A stretch of 64,000 nt of DNA from the NCBI GenBank assembly GCA_026399875.1, contig JAPLQF010000033.1, positions 62,001-126,000 on the forward strand. Reading direction: 5' to 3'. A program made the translations under genes and the position numbers. The notes beneath the pieces are model-generated. The model made no database searches. It saw only the letters and a program-made list of their open reading frames with translations, and was not told the DNA's origin. Each line of letters begins with the position of its first letter. Within the stretch, counting starts at the first letter, position 1. Source of the DNA: Burkholderiales bacterium (GTDB taxonomy: Bacteria > Pseudomonadota > Gammaproteobacteria > Burkholderiales > Burkholderiaceae_E). Below are positions 18,402 through 27,794 of this stretch, piece by piece.

Positions 18402-18455
18402 GGCGGTCGGATTATATCGGGCGTACGGCGACAGCTCGTGGGAGGTGATCGCGAA

Positions 18456-19475
18456 TCAGCGTTCATCGCGAGGCCCGCGGGTGATTTCGATCTCGGGTTG
18501 GCAGGCGCCGGCGCTCGGCCGTGGGAAGGGATCGGTACGTTCGATGCCGCGTTCGGCGGCCTGATCCCAGGCGGGCAGGCCGCTCGACTTGCGCAGTTTC
18601 ACCGAGATCAGGCTGCAGTCGGGGCGCAATTGCACCAGAAAGATCGCGCGCGGGTTGCCCTCGACGTCGCTCGATATCTGGAAGGTCGTGTTGCTGCGAA
18701 TCGCGGTGGCCACTTTGCCGGCGTAGCCTGCATCGAGCCGTCCGCCTGCTGCGCCTTTGGCCGCAGTGTCACTTGGTATACCCGCATTGCCAGCCTGGCT
18801 TTGAAGCCGACGGATGTCTTCGGCCCGGCGCGCCTCGCTGGCCTGTGCGTCGCGTCTCGCCTGCTCTTCCTGGCGCCGGCGTTCTTCGGCGCGCTTTTCA
18901 TCGGCGTCGCGTCGGGCCTGCTCTTCCTGGCGCTTCTTTGCCTGGGCCGTCTGTGCCGCCTCCTTGCGGGCAACTTCCTTTCGTTCGGCTTCTTTGCGCT
19001 CAGTTTCCTTACGGGCGGCTTCCTTTCGCTCGGCTTCTTTGCGTGCCGCGTCCTTGCGTGCCGCCTCTTTGCGTTCGAGCGCAGCGCGCTCGGCCTCCTT
19101 GCGCTCGGCCTCCTTGCGCTTGATCTGTTCGGTGTTGATCTCGGCAGGCTTGGTGGGCACCGGTATGGGTGCAGGAGTGGGCACAGGCTTTGGCGCGACG
19201 ACCGGTGGCTCGGGAGTCGGCTCGGGCTGCGGTTCGGGCTTCGGTTCGGGCTCAGGAGGCGGAGGCACCGCCACCGGGTTGGGCCCGGCCGACGAGGGTG
19301 GCACCCACAGCTCGGCCTGTACCGGCTCGTCGTGGCGAGTCTGCCATTTCAGTCCGACAAAAAGCAGGGCAAAGAGCAGCAGATGAACGGCCAGCGCAAA
19401 GGCGATCGCGCGGCCCAGACCCCGTCCGCCCGCAGGCGGTCTGGCTCGCCCGCCGGCGGCCAGCATGGGTTTCAC
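18456..19475 (-). CDS. tolA: TolA, energy-transducing periplasm-spanning protein
   Basis: 339 aa. Single N-terminal TM (about 22-42, AIAFALAVHLLLFALLFVGL), a Pro/Glu/Lys linker (PPPEPEPKPEPQPEPTPEPP), a long Lys/Glu/Ala/Arg helix (about 115-225, with repeated RKEAERKEAARK) and a C-terminal domain (about 240-339, GYAGKVATAIRSNTTF ... RPDCSLISVKLRKSSGLPAWDQAAERGIERTDPFPRP). The domain order matches TolA, which couples proton flow through TolQR to Pal. DNA of the helix is internally repetitive but in frame. Overlaps tolR by 4 bases. Confidence 0.95.
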   Translation of the reverse strand: MKPMLAAGGRARPPAGGRGLGRAIAFALAVHLLLFALLFVGLKWQTRHDEPVQAELWVPPSSAGPNPVAVPPPPEPEPKPEPQPEPTPEPPVVAPKPVPTPAPIPVPTKPAEINTEQIKRKEAERKEAERAALERKEAARKDAARKEAERKEAARKETERKEAERKEVARKEAAQTAQAKKRQEEQARRDADEKRAEERRRQEEQARRDAQASEARRAEDIRRLQSQAGNAGIPSDTAAKGAAGGRLDAGYAGKVATAIRSNTTFQISSDVEGNPRAIFLVQLRPDCSLISVKLRKSSGLPAWDQAAERGIERTDPFPRPSAGACQPEIEITRGPRDER

Positions 19476-19909
19476 TTGCCCTGACCCTTGACCATCAGCC
19501 CCACCCGACCGGTTCCGGCCGCCTTGACATCGTTCATCACTTCGACCACCTCGCCATAGGGCACCTTGGTGTCAGCCGCGATCAGCACGGCCAGGGTCGA
19601 GGGTTCGCCCAGACTGCGCAAGGTCGGTGCGATATCGCGCCGGCCGATCGGACGGTCGAACTGTGTGGGCATATTGCGGGTGGTCAGCCGGATCTCGCCT
19701 CCGGGCGCAAGGCGGATTTCGACCAGCGCATCGGGCGGCGCCGAGCTCTGTCCGGCCGTCGGCAGCTCGATCTGGCCGGGCGGCGCGAGCGGTGCGGTCA
19801 CCATGAAGATCACCAGCAGCACCATCATCACGTCGATGTAGGGAACGACGTTGATATCGGCAACCAGTCGGCGTTTGCCGCTGCGACGCATTGAGGAAAC
19901 GGTGGACAT
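19472..19909 (-). CDS. tolR: TolR, ExbD/TolR biopolymer transport protein
   Basis: 145 aa. One TM near residues 22-42 (NVVPYIDVMMVLLVIFMVTAPL) with the conserved proton-path Asp in PYIDVMMVLL, followed by a periplasmic domain. Forms the TolQR stator unit that uses the proton gradient to move TolA. 20 bases after tolQ. Confidence 0.96.
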   Translation of the reverse strand: MSTVSSMRRSGKRRLVADINVVPYIDVMMVLLVIFMVTAPLAPPGQIELPTAGQSSAPPDALVEIRLAPGGEIRLTTRNMPTQFDRPIGRRDIAPTLRSLGEPSTLAVLIAADTKVPYGEVVEVMNDVKAAGTGRVGLMVKGQGK

Positions 19910-19929
19910 CGTGTGACCCCGGCGCGGTT

Positions 19930-20601
19930 TCAGCGCGCCTGGCGCTGAAGGATGTTCGAGAATTCTTCCACGAAGGTATCGAAGCGGTTCGACATCCGCT
20001 CGATGTCATAGGCAAAGCGGTTGTAGGCCACCACCGCCGGAATCGCGGCAAAAAGGCCGATTGCAGTGGCGACCAGCGCTTCGGCAATGCCGGGCGCCAC
20101 CGCAGCGAGCGTCGCCTGCTTGACGTTGGCCAGTCCGCGAAACGAATTCATGATGCCCCAGACCGTACCGAACAGGCCGATGTAGGGGCTGACCGAGCCG
20201 ACCGATGCGAGAAACGCCAGATGCGATTCGAGTGCGTCCATTTCGCGCTGGTAGGCCGCGCGCATCGCACGTCGCGAGCCTTCGAGCATCGCGCCGGTAT
20301 CGACCGGTTTTTGCTGGCGATTTTTAAGGTATTCACGCATGCCGGCCTCGAAGATGCGGGCAAGTGGTCCATGGTCGCCGGCTTGTTCGGCCGCTTTGGC
20401 ATAGAGCGCATTGAGGTCGCCGCCGCGCCAGAATTCGGCCTCGAAGCGGTCGGTGGCGGCACGGGCTGCGCGGATCTGGAAGTACTTGCGAAAGATCACC
20501 GTCCAGGAGGCGATAGAGATCGTCAGCAGACCCGCCATGACCGCCTGCACCAGCAAGCTGGCGTTGGCGACCAGCGAAAGAATCGACATGTCGTTATTCA
20601 T
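19930..20601 (-). CDS. tolQ: TolQ, MotA/TolQ/ExbB proton channel protein
   Basis: 223 aa. Three membrane segments: about 12-35 (NASLLVQAVMAGLLTISIASWTVIF), 130-150 and 165-190 (FLASVGSVSPYIGLFGTVWGIMNSF and VAPGIAEALVATAIGLFAAIPAVVAYN). GLFGTVWGIM and EALVATAIGLFAAIPAV are the conserved channel motifs. First gene of the tol operon here. The ybgC thioesterase found in front of tolQ in many proteobacteria is absent; a rhomboid gene lies 45 bases upstream instead. Confidence 0.96.
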   Translation of the reverse strand: MNNDMSILSLVANASLLVQAVMAGLLTISIASWTVIFRKYFQIRAARAATDRFEAEFWRGGDLNALYAKAAEQAGDHGPLARIFEAGMREYLKNRQQKPVDTGAMLEGSRRAMRAAYQREMDALESHLAFLASVGSVSPYIGLFGTVWGIMNSFRGLANVKQATLAAVAPGIAEALVATAIGLFAAIPAVVAYNRFAYDIERMSNRFDTFVEEFSNILQRQAR

Positions 20602-20646
20602 GGTGAGACTGCCTGCCGTCTGAAATGTCGTGTCGATGGTGGCGAA

Positions 20647-21384
20647 TCAGGCGCCCGGGCGCGGCAGCATTGTCCATGCTGCACTCACAACAATGGCGGT
20701 GCAGCCGATGGCTGCCGCAACGCGCCACAGCGCCTGGTGGCGATATTCATCGCCGTCGAATTTTTCGGCGAGGATCATGCCCATCGCGAAGCCGCCGACA
20801 AGGCCCCCGATATGCGCCGAGTTGTCGATGAAGCTCGCGACAAATCCCATGAAGAGCGAGTAACCCACGAAGGTGAGCATCGATGAGCGCATCGAGGTCA
20901 CCAGCCCGGTGGGCAGCTTGTGGGCCTTGGTGAAAACCGCGGCCAGCAGACTGCCCACTACGCCGAAGATTGCCCCCGATGCGCCCACCGAGACCGAATG
21001 GCTGGCCGAAAAAAACAGGCTGGTCATCGAGCCGGAAAGACCCGAGACGAAGAAGATCAGCAGCAGTTGGAAGTTGCCGTAAAAGCGCTCGGCGAGTCGT
21101 CCGGTATCCCAGAGCGCCCACATGTTGAAGGCCAGATGGATGATGCCGCCGTGCAGAAAGACCGACGACAGCAGCCGCCATGGCTGCTGGACGGTGGCGG
21201 GCAGGAAATTGCCGCCCCACATCAGCAGATCGATCGGACGCGGTGACATCGGCGACATGCCGCTGGCAATGTTGAGCACCCACACCAGCACGCACAGCCC
21301 GACCAGGGTCGGCGTTACCCAGGCATTCGGGGTGGCCGCATGCAGGCGTTCGACGAATTCGTTGTGATCGACGGGTGAGTTCAT
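20647..21384 (-). CDS. Rhomboid family intramembrane serine protease
   Basis: 245 aa with six to seven TMs. The WR motif ([27 protein letters not shown]), catalytic Ser in [15 protein letters not shown] and catalytic His in [14 protein letters not shown] are all present, so it should be active. Cleaves TM substrates within the inner membrane; substrate unknown. Start overlaps the ruvB stop by 4 bases, so it is translated with ruvB and precedes the tol genes on one strand. Confidence 0.92.
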   Translation of the reverse strand: MNSPVDHNEFVERLHAATPNAWVTPTLVGLCVLVWVLNIASGMSPMSPRPIDLLMWGGNFLPATVQQPWRLLSSVFLHGGIIHLAFNMWALWDTGRLAERFYGNFQLLLIFFVSGLSGSMTSLFFSASHSVSVGASGAIFGVVGSLLAAVFTKAHKLPTGLVTSMRSSMLTFVGYSLFMGFVASFIDNSAHIGGLVGGFAMGMILAEKFDGDEYRHQALWRVAAAIGCTAIVVSAAWTMLPRPGA

Positions 21385-22439
21385 GATGTCGCGCTGTCGT
21401 CGAAAAGATCGGGGGATGCCAGCCGATCGGGTGATGTGAGTCCGAAATGCCGCCAGGCGGCCGGCGTGGCGATGCGACCGCGCGGCGTGCGCTGCAGGAA
21501 ACCCTGCTGAATCAGGTAGGGCTCCAGCACATCTTCGATGGTGTCGCGCTCCTCACCGATGGCGGCAGCGATGTTGTCCAGACCGACCGGTCCGCCCGAG
21601 AATTTTTCGATGACCGCCTGCAGCAGTCGGCGGTCCATGGTGTCGAGTCCGATCGCATCGACATCAAGCATCGTGAGCGCGGCATCGGCAACCGGTGCGG
21701 TGATGACGCCTTTCGCCTTGACTTCGGCATAGTCGCGAACTCGCCGCAGCAGCCGGTTGGCAATGCGCGGCGTGCCGCGCGAGCGCCGGGCGATCTCGCG
21801 CGCACCCTGTTCATCGATCGGTGCCTTGAGCAGCGAGGCCGAGCGCGTGACGATCAGCGTGAGATCGGCCTCGTTGTAGAACTCGAGCCGCGCCACGATC
21901 CCGAAGCGGTCGCGCAGCGGATTGGTCAGCATGCCGGCGCGTGTGGTGGCGCCGACCAGCGTGAAGGGCTGCAGGTCGAGCTTGATTGAGCGGGCCGCAG
22001 GGCCCTCGCCGATCATGATGTCGATCTGGAAGTCTTCGAGCGCCGGGTAGAGGATTTCTTCGACGACCGGACTGAGCCGGTGAATCTCGTCGATAAAGAG
22101 CACGTCGTTCTTCTCCAGGTTGGTGAGCAGTGCGGCCAGGTCGCCCGGCCGCTCGAGCACCGGCCCCGAGGTCTGGCGCAGATTGACACCCATCTCGGCG
22201 GCCACGATATGGGCCAGCGTGGTCTTGCCCAGACCCGGCGGACCGAAGAGCAGCAGATGATCGAGCGATTCGCCACGGTTGCGCGCCGCAGCCACGAAGA
22301 TGTCGAGCTGCTCGCGGATGCGGGGCTGGCCGACATAGTCGGCGAGTGCCTTGGGCCTGAGCGCCCGCTCGACAGCCTCTTCGGCGGGCGATGCAGGGGC
22401 CGGCGCAATCAGCCGGTCGAGCCGGTCGTGTTCGATCAT
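21381..22439 (-). CDS. ruvB: Holliday junction branch-migration ATPase RuvB
   Basis: 352 aa hexameric AAA+ motor. Walker [14 protein letters not shown], Walker [16 protein letters not shown], sensor [19 protein letters not shown], arginine finger region and C-terminal winged helix ([25 protein letters not shown]). Works with RuvA and RuvC. Downstream of ruvA with a gap of about 158 bases that holds a 13-nt tandem repeat array. Confidence 0.97.
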   Translation of the reverse strand: MIEHDRLDRLIAPAPASPAEEAVERALRPKALADYVGQPRIREQLDIFVAAARNRGESLDHLLLFGPPGLGKTTLAHIVAAEMGVNLRQTSGPVLERPGDLAALLTNLEKNDVLFIDEIHRLSPVVEEILYPALEDFQIDIMIGEGPAARSIKLDLQPFTLVGATTRAGMLTNPLRDRFGIVARLEFYNEADLTLIVTRSASLLKAPIDEQGAREIARRSRGTPRIANRLLRRVRDYAEVKAKGVITAPVADAALTMLDVDAIGLDTMDRRLLQAVIEKFSGGPVGLDNIAAAIGEERDTIEDVLEPYLIQQGFLQRTPRGRIATPAAWRHFGLTSPDRLASPDLFDDSATS

Positions 22440-22557
22440 CGACGCATTCTATCGGACCCTGCGCACCGACCCTGTTGTCAGCCCGATGGTCGTGTTGATG
22501 GATGTGTGTCCATAGCGGTCGTGCGGATCGACCGGTGCGCCAGCCGATGCCGCAGAT

Positions 22558-22610
22558 TCAGGTGCGTGCCTTCAGTTGTGTGCGTCAGTTGCGAGCTTCA
22601 GTTGCGTGCA
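22558..22610 (-). repeat. 13-nt tandem repeat at the ruvA stop codon
   Basis: Three 13-base units of the form TCAGTTGNGNGNN (22572, 22585, 22598) plus a degenerate 14-base fourth (22558). Each begins TCA, which is TGA on the minus strand, so stops occur in all three frames. The corrected ruvA frame ends in the unit at 22598 and the uncorrected one at 22585. Confidence 0.8.
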
Positions 22611-23154
22611 AGAAGCTTGAGCGCCTGCTTGATGCCATCCGAGACACTGGCGTCCGCAGGCAACTGCTTGGCGGCGAGTGTCGCTTCGCGATCGGAATAG
22701 CCAAGCGACAGCAGCGCACGGCTGGCGTTGCGCCCCCTGCCCCTTCGAGGGTCGGGCCGAACTTGCCTTTGAGTTCGAGCAAAAGCCGCTCGGCGGTCTT
22801 CTTGCCGATGCCGGGAACTTTGATCAGTCGACCCGACTCCTGCAGCGTGATTGCCTGGGCGAGATCGGCAACCGACAGGCCGGAGAGCACGGCGAGCGCC
22901 ATGCGCGGGCCGATGCCCGAGATGCGGATGAGTTCGCGAAACGCCGCCCGTTCGCTTTCGGTCAGAAAGCCGTAGAGCAGCTGGGCGTCTTCGCGCACCA
23001 CCATGTGGGTGAGCAGTACCACCCGATCGCCTGCCGGTGGCAGGTCATAGAAGGTGCTCATCGGGACGTCGACTTCATAGCCCACACCCGCGACATCGAT
23101 CAGGACCTGTGGCGGCGCCTTCGACAGCAGCAGGCCAGACAGTCGCCCGATCAT
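22585..23154 (-). CDS. ruvA: RuvA, Holliday junction DNA helicase subunit, with a frameshift before domain III
   Basis: The frame from 23154 encodes domains I and II intact ([31 protein letters not shown]; HhH motifs [15 protein letters not shown] and [19 protein letters not shown]). After [10 protein letters not shown] it leaves the family: the read-through tail ([18 protein letters not shown]...) is not RuvA. The neighbouring frame encodes a perfect domain [23 protein letters not shown] up to QALKLLARN, ending at TGA 22598. The break lies at a run of five C on the plus strand (22733-22737); one added base gives [18 protein letters not shown]. Domain III contacts RuvB, so the product as written would be uncoupled from the motor. 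Start overlaps ruvC by 4 bases. A sequence error is likely. Confidence 0.9.
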   Translation of the reverse strand: MIGRLSGLLLSKAPPQVLIDVAGVGYEVDVPMSTFYDLPPAGDRVVLLTHMVVREDAQLLYGFLTESERAAFRELIRISGIGPRMALAVLSGLSVADLAQAITLQESGRLIKVPGIGKKTAERLLLELKGKFGPTLEGAGGATPAVRCCRLAIPIAKRHSPPSSCLRTPVSRMASSRRSSFLHATEARN

Positions 23155-23738
23155 GAGGCCACCAGCCGGCCACGGCGGATCCGCACACCGCGGCGCGCGA
23201 TGGCAAGCGGCGCACCCGCGCTGGCGAGCGATCCGGCCACCAGCGCGCTGGCGAGCCGATCGGCATTGGCATGGCAGCTCGCACAGGCAAGGGCATCGGC
23301 TGCGTCCTTGGAGGGCGTGCCTGGCAGTGACAGCAACCGCACCACCATGGCCTGAACCTGCTCCTTGGTGGCCCGCCCATAGCCAACCGTCGCCTGCTTG
23401 ATCTGCAGTGCGGTGTATTCGGCTACCGGCATCCCGGCGGTGGCGGCTGCACAGATGGCTGCGCCCCGGGCTTGTCCGAGCAGCAGCGTCGAGTTGGGGT
23501 TCACGTTGACGAAGACCTTTTCGATGGCCGCGGTGTCGGGTCGGTATTCGGTGATGACCTCACGCAGCTGCGTGAAAATCGCCGCCAGCCGGACCGGCAG
23601 TTCACCGTCGGGCACGCGGATCACACCGCTGGCCACATAGACCAGCTGACCACGGTCTCGCCGCTCGATGACACCGAACCCGGTCAGGCGCAGACCCGGG
23701 TCGATGCCGAGGATTCGCAAGGCGGTCTGCGAGCTCAT
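23151..23738 (-). CDS. ruvC: Crossover junction endonuclease RuvC
   Basis: 195 aa Holliday junction resolvase. RNase H-fold acid motifs are seen: [15 protein letters not shown] (first Asp), [22 protein letters not shown] (Glu), and the C-terminal [15 protein letters not shown] (Asp pair), plus the basic [19 protein letters not shown] stretch. Order ruvC-ruvA-ruvB with 4-base overlap into ruvA. Confidence 0.96.
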   Translation of the reverse strand: MSSQTALRILGIDPGLRLTGFGVIERRDRGQLVYVASGVIRVPDGELPVRLAAIFTQLREVITEYRPDTAAIEKVFVNVNPNSTLLLGQARGAAICAAATAGMPVAEYTALQIKQATVGYGRATKEQVQAMVVRLLSLPGTPSKDAADALACASCHANADRLASALVAGSLASAGAPLAIARRGVRIRRGRLVAS

Positions 23739-23755
23739 GGCCGGTGCCGCTTCGC

Positions 23756-25315
23756 CTAGTGGCGAAAGTGGCGCACGCCGGTAAAGACCATGGCCACGCC
23801 GCGCTCGTTGGCCGCAGCGATGACTTCATCGTCGCGCACCGAGCCGCCCGGCTGGATGACCGCGACCGCGCCGGCATCGGCCACCACATCCAGGCCATCG
23901 CGAAACGGAAAGAAAGCGTCGGACGCCACCACCGAGCCGGCCAGCGTGAGGCCGGCATGGCCCGCCTTGATCGAGGCGATGCGCGCCGAATCGATCCGGC
24001 TCATCTGGCCGGCACCGACACCAAGCGTCTGGCCAGCGGCACAAAAGACGATCGCATTCGATTTCACGAATTTGGCGACGCGCCAGGCAAAGAGCAGATC
24101 GGAGAGCTGCGATTCGGAGGGCGCGAGACGGGTGACCACCTTCAGTTCGGCGCGCTCGAGATTGCGCTCGTCGGGCGACTGCACCAACAGACCGGCGCCC
24201 ACCCGCTTGAGGTCGATGCGGTTTGAATTGCGGGCCAGAGGGATTTCGAGGACCCGAACATTCTGCTTGGCTGCAAACACCTGGCGCGCCGCGTCATCGA
24301 AGGCGGGTGCGATCACCACTTCGACGAACTGCTTGGCAACAAGCGCCGCGGTCGGGCCATCGATCGGATGGTTGAAGGCAATGATGCCGCCGAAGGCCGA
24401 GGTCGGATCGGTGGCAAGGGCCTTGCCATAAGCCTCGAGCGTGTCGGCGCCAACTGCCACGCCGCAGGGGTTGGCATGCTTGACGATCACGCAGGCCACC
24501 GACTCGAAGGTCTTTGCGCATTCCCAGGCGGCATCGGCATCGGCCACGTTGTTGTAGGAGAGTTCCTTGCCCTGCAACTGGCGATAGTTCGCGAGCGCGC
24601 CGGCGCTCGGGTCGCGGTCGCGGTAGAAGGCCGCGCTCTGGTGCGGGTTTTCGCCATAGCGCATCGGCTGCAGCCGCTCGAACTGCAGGGTGAGCGTCTG
24701 GGGATAGGGATCGTGCGAGCCGTCTGAATTGATGCCGCCCAGATAGTTGGCAATCGCGCCGTCGTATTGGGCGGTATGGGCGAAGACCTTGCGGGCCAGC
24801 TCGAACCGCGTCGCATCGTTCACCGAGCCGTGATCGTGGATCTCGGCGAGCACCTGACGATAGTCGGCCGGGTCGACCACTACCGCCACGCCGCCGTGGT
24901 TCTTGGCTGCTGCACGCAGCATGGCCGGGCCGCCGATGTCGATGTTTTCGATCGCATCGCTCAGGGTGCAGTCAAGGCGCGAGACGGTCTGGGCGAAGGG
25001 ATAGAGATTGACCACCAGCAGGTCGATCGTCCCGATGCCGTGATGGGCGAGTGCCTGCATATGCTCGGGCAGGTCGCGGCGTGCCAGCAGGCCACCGTGC
25101 ACCTTGGGATGCAGGGTTTTGACCCGGCCATCGAGCATTTCGGGAAAACCGGTGTAGTCGGACACTTCGGTGACCGCGAGCCCTGCCTCGCGCAGCAGTT
25201 TGGCGGTGCCTCCAGTCGAGAGCAGGCCGACCCCAAGGGCGGTCAGCTGCGTGGCCAGCTCGACGACGCCAGTCTTGTCGGAAACGCTGATCAGGGCCTG
25301 CTTGATCGGGTGCAT
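23756..25315 (-). CDS. purH: Bifunctional AICAR transformylase / IMP cyclohydrolase PurH
   Basis: 519 aa, normal length. N-terminal MGS-like IMP cyclohydrolase domain ([64 protein letters not shown]) and C-terminal transformylase domain ([66 protein letters not shown]). Catalyses the last two steps of IMP synthesis. 17 bases upstream of ruvC and 21 downstream of fis, all on one strand. Confidence 0.97.
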   Translation of the reverse strand: MHPIKQALISVSDKTGVVELATQLTALGVGLLSTGGTAKLLREAGLAVTEVSDYTGFPEMLDGRVKTLHPKVHGGLLARRDLPEHMQALAHHGIGTIDLLVVNLYPFAQTVSRLDCTLSDAIENIDIGGPAMLRAAAKNHGGVAVVVDPADYRQVLAEIHDHGSVNDATRFELARKVFAHTAQYDGAIANYLGGINSDGSHDPYPQTLTLQFERLQPMRYGENPHQSAAFYRDRDPSAGALANYRQLQGKELSYNNVADADAAWECAKTFESVACVIVKHANPCGVAVGADTLEAYGKALATDPTSAFGGIIAFNHPIDGPTAALVAKQFVEVVIAPAFDDAARQVFAAKQNVRVLEIPLARNSNRIDLKRVGAGLLVQSPDERNLERAELKVVTRLAPSESQLSDLLFAWRVAKFVKSNAIVFCAAGQTLGVGAGQMSRIDSARIASIKAGHAGLTLAGSVVASDAFFPFRDGLDVVADAGAVAVIQPGGSVRDDEVIAAANERGVAMVFTGVRHFRH

Positions 25316-25336
25316 GGTGTCCTCGTGGCGGGCTGC

Positions 25337-25579
25337 TCAGAGCATCCCGTAGAACTGCAGCTTCTTGCGAAGCGTGTTGCGGTTGATGCCGAGCATCATG
25401 CTCGCACGCAGCTGGTTGCCCTGCGCCTGCTTCATCACGACCTCGAGCATCGGGCGCTCGACGGCTGACAGCACCATGTCATAGATGGCGCTGGGGCGCG
25501 ACCCTTCGAGGTCGGCAAAATACTTCTCGAGGCTGCGGGTAACCGCCTCGTCAATGGAATTCGACTTGGTCGTGTGCAT
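25337..25579 (-). CDS. fis: Fis family DNA-binding protein
   Basis: 80 aa from ATG 25579 (MHTTKSNSIDEAVTRSLEKYFADLEG). C-terminal helix-turn-helix VVMKQAQGNQLRASMMLGINRNTLRKKLQFYGML is classic Fis. Its start lies inside the 3' end of dusB (29-base overlap), the dusB-fis arrangement conserved in proteobacteria. Alternative ATGs a few codons upstream (MTFLT) are possible. A global nucleoid/transcription factor; here followed by purH, as in other Burkholderiales. Confidence 0.93.
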   Translation of the reverse strand: MHTTKSNSIDEAVTRSLEKYFADLEGSRPSAIYDMVLSAVERPMLEVVMKQAQGNQLRASMMLGINRNTLRKKLQFYGML

Positions 25580-26579
25580 GGTCAAGAAAGTCATCGAGCA
25601 GCGCGAGCTGCACCGTCGGGCATTCGGCCCGGTTGATTTCATCGCGCAGCCGAAGGGCGGCAGCGGGCTTGGGTGCAAAGCCGGTCTCACCATGCGCCGG
25701 CTGGCTGAACCATCCGTCGATGTACCAGCCGATGTGTTTGCGGGCGATTCGCGGCCCTGCATAGTCGCCATAGAAGGCGAAGTGATCGACCAGATGATCG
25801 CGAAGCACGCGGCGGATTTCGTCGAGTGTGGGCGCTGCGAGCAGCTTGCCGGTTCGCAGGAAATGATCGATTTCGCGAAAGATCCAGGGGCGTCCCTGGG
25901 CGGCGCGGCCGATCATGACCGCGTCGGCGCCGGTGCGGGCCAGCACGAAGGCCGCCTTGGCCGCCGAATCGATGTCGCCGTTGGCCACCACCGGCACCCG
26001 TACCGCCTGCTTGACCAGCGCGATGGTGTCGTACTCGGCCTGGCCACCGAAGGCGCAGGCGCGGCTGCGGCCATGCACCGCGATCATCGCCGCACCCGCC
26101 GATTCGAGTGCGCGTGCAAGGGTCACCGCATTGCGCTGCGCAAGCGTCGGTCCGGTGCGCATCTTGACGGTCACCGGCACATCAACTGCCGCGACAACCG
26201 CTTCGACAATCTGCAGGGCCAGCGATTCATTGGCCATCAGCGCAGAGCCGGCCGCCACATCGCAGACTTTCTTGGCCGGGCAGCCCATGTTGATGTCGAT
26301 GATCTGCGCGCCGCGATCGACATTGAAGCGGGCGGCCTGGGCCATCATCGCCGGGTCGGCGCCGGCGATCTGCACCGCCACCGGTGCCGCTTCGCCATCA
26401 TGGTTCAGTCGACGCGATGTCTTGACCGAGGCCCACAGCCGCGGGTTGGAGGCAGCCATCTCGGACACCGCGTAACCCGCGCCCAGCTGCCGGCACAGCC
26501 GCCTGAAGGGGCGGTCTGTGACGCCGGCCATGGGCGCGACGAACACATTGTTGGGCAGCCGATAGGGGCCGAGTTGCAT
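25551..26579 (-). CDS. dusB: tRNA-dihydrouridine synthase DusB
   Basis: 342 aa FMN enzyme reducing uridines in the tRNA D-loop. Motifs: FVAPMAGVTDRPFRRLCRQLGAGYAVSEM, AGADPAMMAQAARFNVDRGAQIIDINMGCPAKKVC with catalytic Cys, VTVKMRTGP, IAVHGRSRACAFGGQAEYDTI and GADAVMIGRAAQGRPWIFREI. Forms an overlapping pair with fis, so the two are likely co-transcribed. Confidence 0.96.
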   Translation of the reverse strand: MQLGPYRLPNNVFVAPMAGVTDRPFRRLCRQLGAGYAVSEMAASNPRLWASVKTSRRLNHDGEAAPVAVQIAGADPAMMAQAARFNVDRGAQIIDINMGCPAKKVCDVAAGSALMANESLALQIVEAVVAAVDVPVTVKMRTGPTLAQRNAVTLARALESAGAAMIAVHGRSRACAFGGQAEYDTIALVKQAVRVPVVANGDIDSAAKAAFVLARTGADAVMIGRAAQGRPWIFREIDHFLRTGKLLAAPTLDEIRRVLRDHLVDHFAFYGDYAGPRIARKHIGWYIDGWFSQPAHGETGFAPKPAAALRLRDEINRAECPTVQLALLDDFLDHAHDQVEFH

Positions 26580-26696
26580 GGGTCGCGGGATGCAGGCGGC
26601 GAATGATGAGCGCCGACCGCAGGCTGTGAGGGCATGAGCGGGGAGCGGATTCTAACGAAAATCGCTCTGCACAAAAAGTCGGCAGATCGAAACTGA

Positions 26697-27794
26697 TCAG
26701 CGGCGCCCGAACATCAGCTGTCGCGCAAGCGGCGCGCGCAGTGCCGACAGCATGTCGAGGGTGCCTAAAACACCCGATTGCAGGGGGCGGATGAGCGGCC
26801 AGGTGAAGCTTTCGGCCATCAGGTCGGTCAGACCGATGGTGAGCAAACGATCGGCCCGCCGCCGGCGTTCGAAGGATTGCAGCGCGTCGGGCAGCCGAGA
26901 GCCTGACCGTTGCAGATCAGCCAGACTGTCGGCCAACTCGAAGGCGTCACGCAGACCGAGGTTCAGGCCCTGCCCGGCGACCGGATGAAGCGACTGCGCT
27001 GCGTTGCCGATCCAGACCGCGTTCGGCGTCGCGACCTGTCGTCTGGCGCGTCGGGACAATCGCGCCAGGCCAAGTGGACCGCAGACCTCGAGTGGTCCGA
27101 GCCTGTCGCCCACAAGGCTTTGCAGTTCGGCCGACAGGCGCGCCGGGTCGTCGGCACGGCGCGTCTCGCAGCGATCGGCGCGGTCGCACCAGACCAGGGC
27201 CCAGCGGCGCGACTGCGGCAAGGGCAGCAGCGCGAGCGGGCCGTTCTGGCCGAATCGTTCGAAGGCGGTCTGCAGATGGTCGCCGCCGGCCTGAGGTGCC
27301 TCGACCTCGCCGAGCAGCGCCGACTGGTCGAATTCGCGCACCCGTGCGTCCTCGCCGGTATCGCCTTCGGCATGGATGGTGAGCGGGATATTCCCGGCGT
27401 TTTCGGGATCGGCAGGCAGGCTTGCCCAGTGATGCTGCGCGGCTGCCTGTCGAAGTGAATCAAGCAGCGCGCCATAGCGCATCACCTGGCCGAGTGCCGG
27501 GACACCCAGTTCATCGGCCACGATCCGGGTGCGGCCCAGATGCCCGGACATCGAGACCTCGACACGGCCGATGCGGCCAGCCGCAGGCAAGGTGGCGATA
27601 CGGCCCAGAAGCTGGCAGCTGCCGTGCGAGACCGCCAGCACGCGGGCGGCCAGACCGGGATCGATGGGTTCGTTTGCCACCGGCGGCGGGTCGAGCGCAA
27701 TCGCGCTTGCGGGTATGCCACGACGAAGCAGGAAAAGCGCGCAGGCCAGTCCGACCGGCCCGGCGCCTTTGATCCGCCAGAGTGTTTCGCTCAT
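26697..27794 (-). CDS. UbiH/UbiF-family FAD-dependent hydroxylase (ubiquinone-type)
   Basis: 365 aa. N-terminal FAD-binding Rossmann motif (IKGAGPVGLACALFLLRRG, with Lys where the first Gly usually stands), mid-protein segment for NAD(P)H, and the second FAD motif WIGNAAQSLHPVAGQGLNLGLRDAFELAD, which is diagnostic for UbiH/UbiF/Coq6 enzymes. Slightly short for the family. Probably hydroxylates the ubiquinone ring; which position is not decidable from sequence. Overlaps pepP by 4 bases, the usual pepP-ubiH pairing. Confidence 0.87.
   Translation of the reverse strand: MSETLWRIKGAGPVGLACALFLLRRGIPASAIALDPPPVANEPIDPGLAARVLAVSHGSCQLLGRIATLPAAGRIGRVEVSMSGHLGRTRIVADELGVPALGQVMRYGALLDSLRQAAAQHHWASLPADPENAGNIPLTIHAEGDTGEDARVREFDQSALLGEVEAPQAGGDHLQTAFERFGQNGPLALLPLPQSRRWALVWCDRADRCETRRADDPARLSAELQSLVGDRLGPLEVCGPLGLARLSRRARRQVATPNAVWIGNAAQSLHPVAGQGLNLGLRDAFELADSLADLQRSGSRLPDALQSFERRRRADRLLTIGLTDLMAESFTWPLIRPLQSGVLGTLDMLSALRAPLARQLMFGRR

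Noticed and set aside
18950-19130. Repetitive DNA that could look like a repeat array
   Set aside because: It is in-frame coding sequence of the TolA coiled helix; unit spacing follows codons and is irregular. No CRISPR-like repeats and spacers exist in the window.
17973-19484. 503-codon open frame antisense to tolB and tolA
   Set aside because: The leucine/phenylalanine-rich repeats are the complement of the TolA Lys/Glu/Ala helix; not a membrane protein gene.
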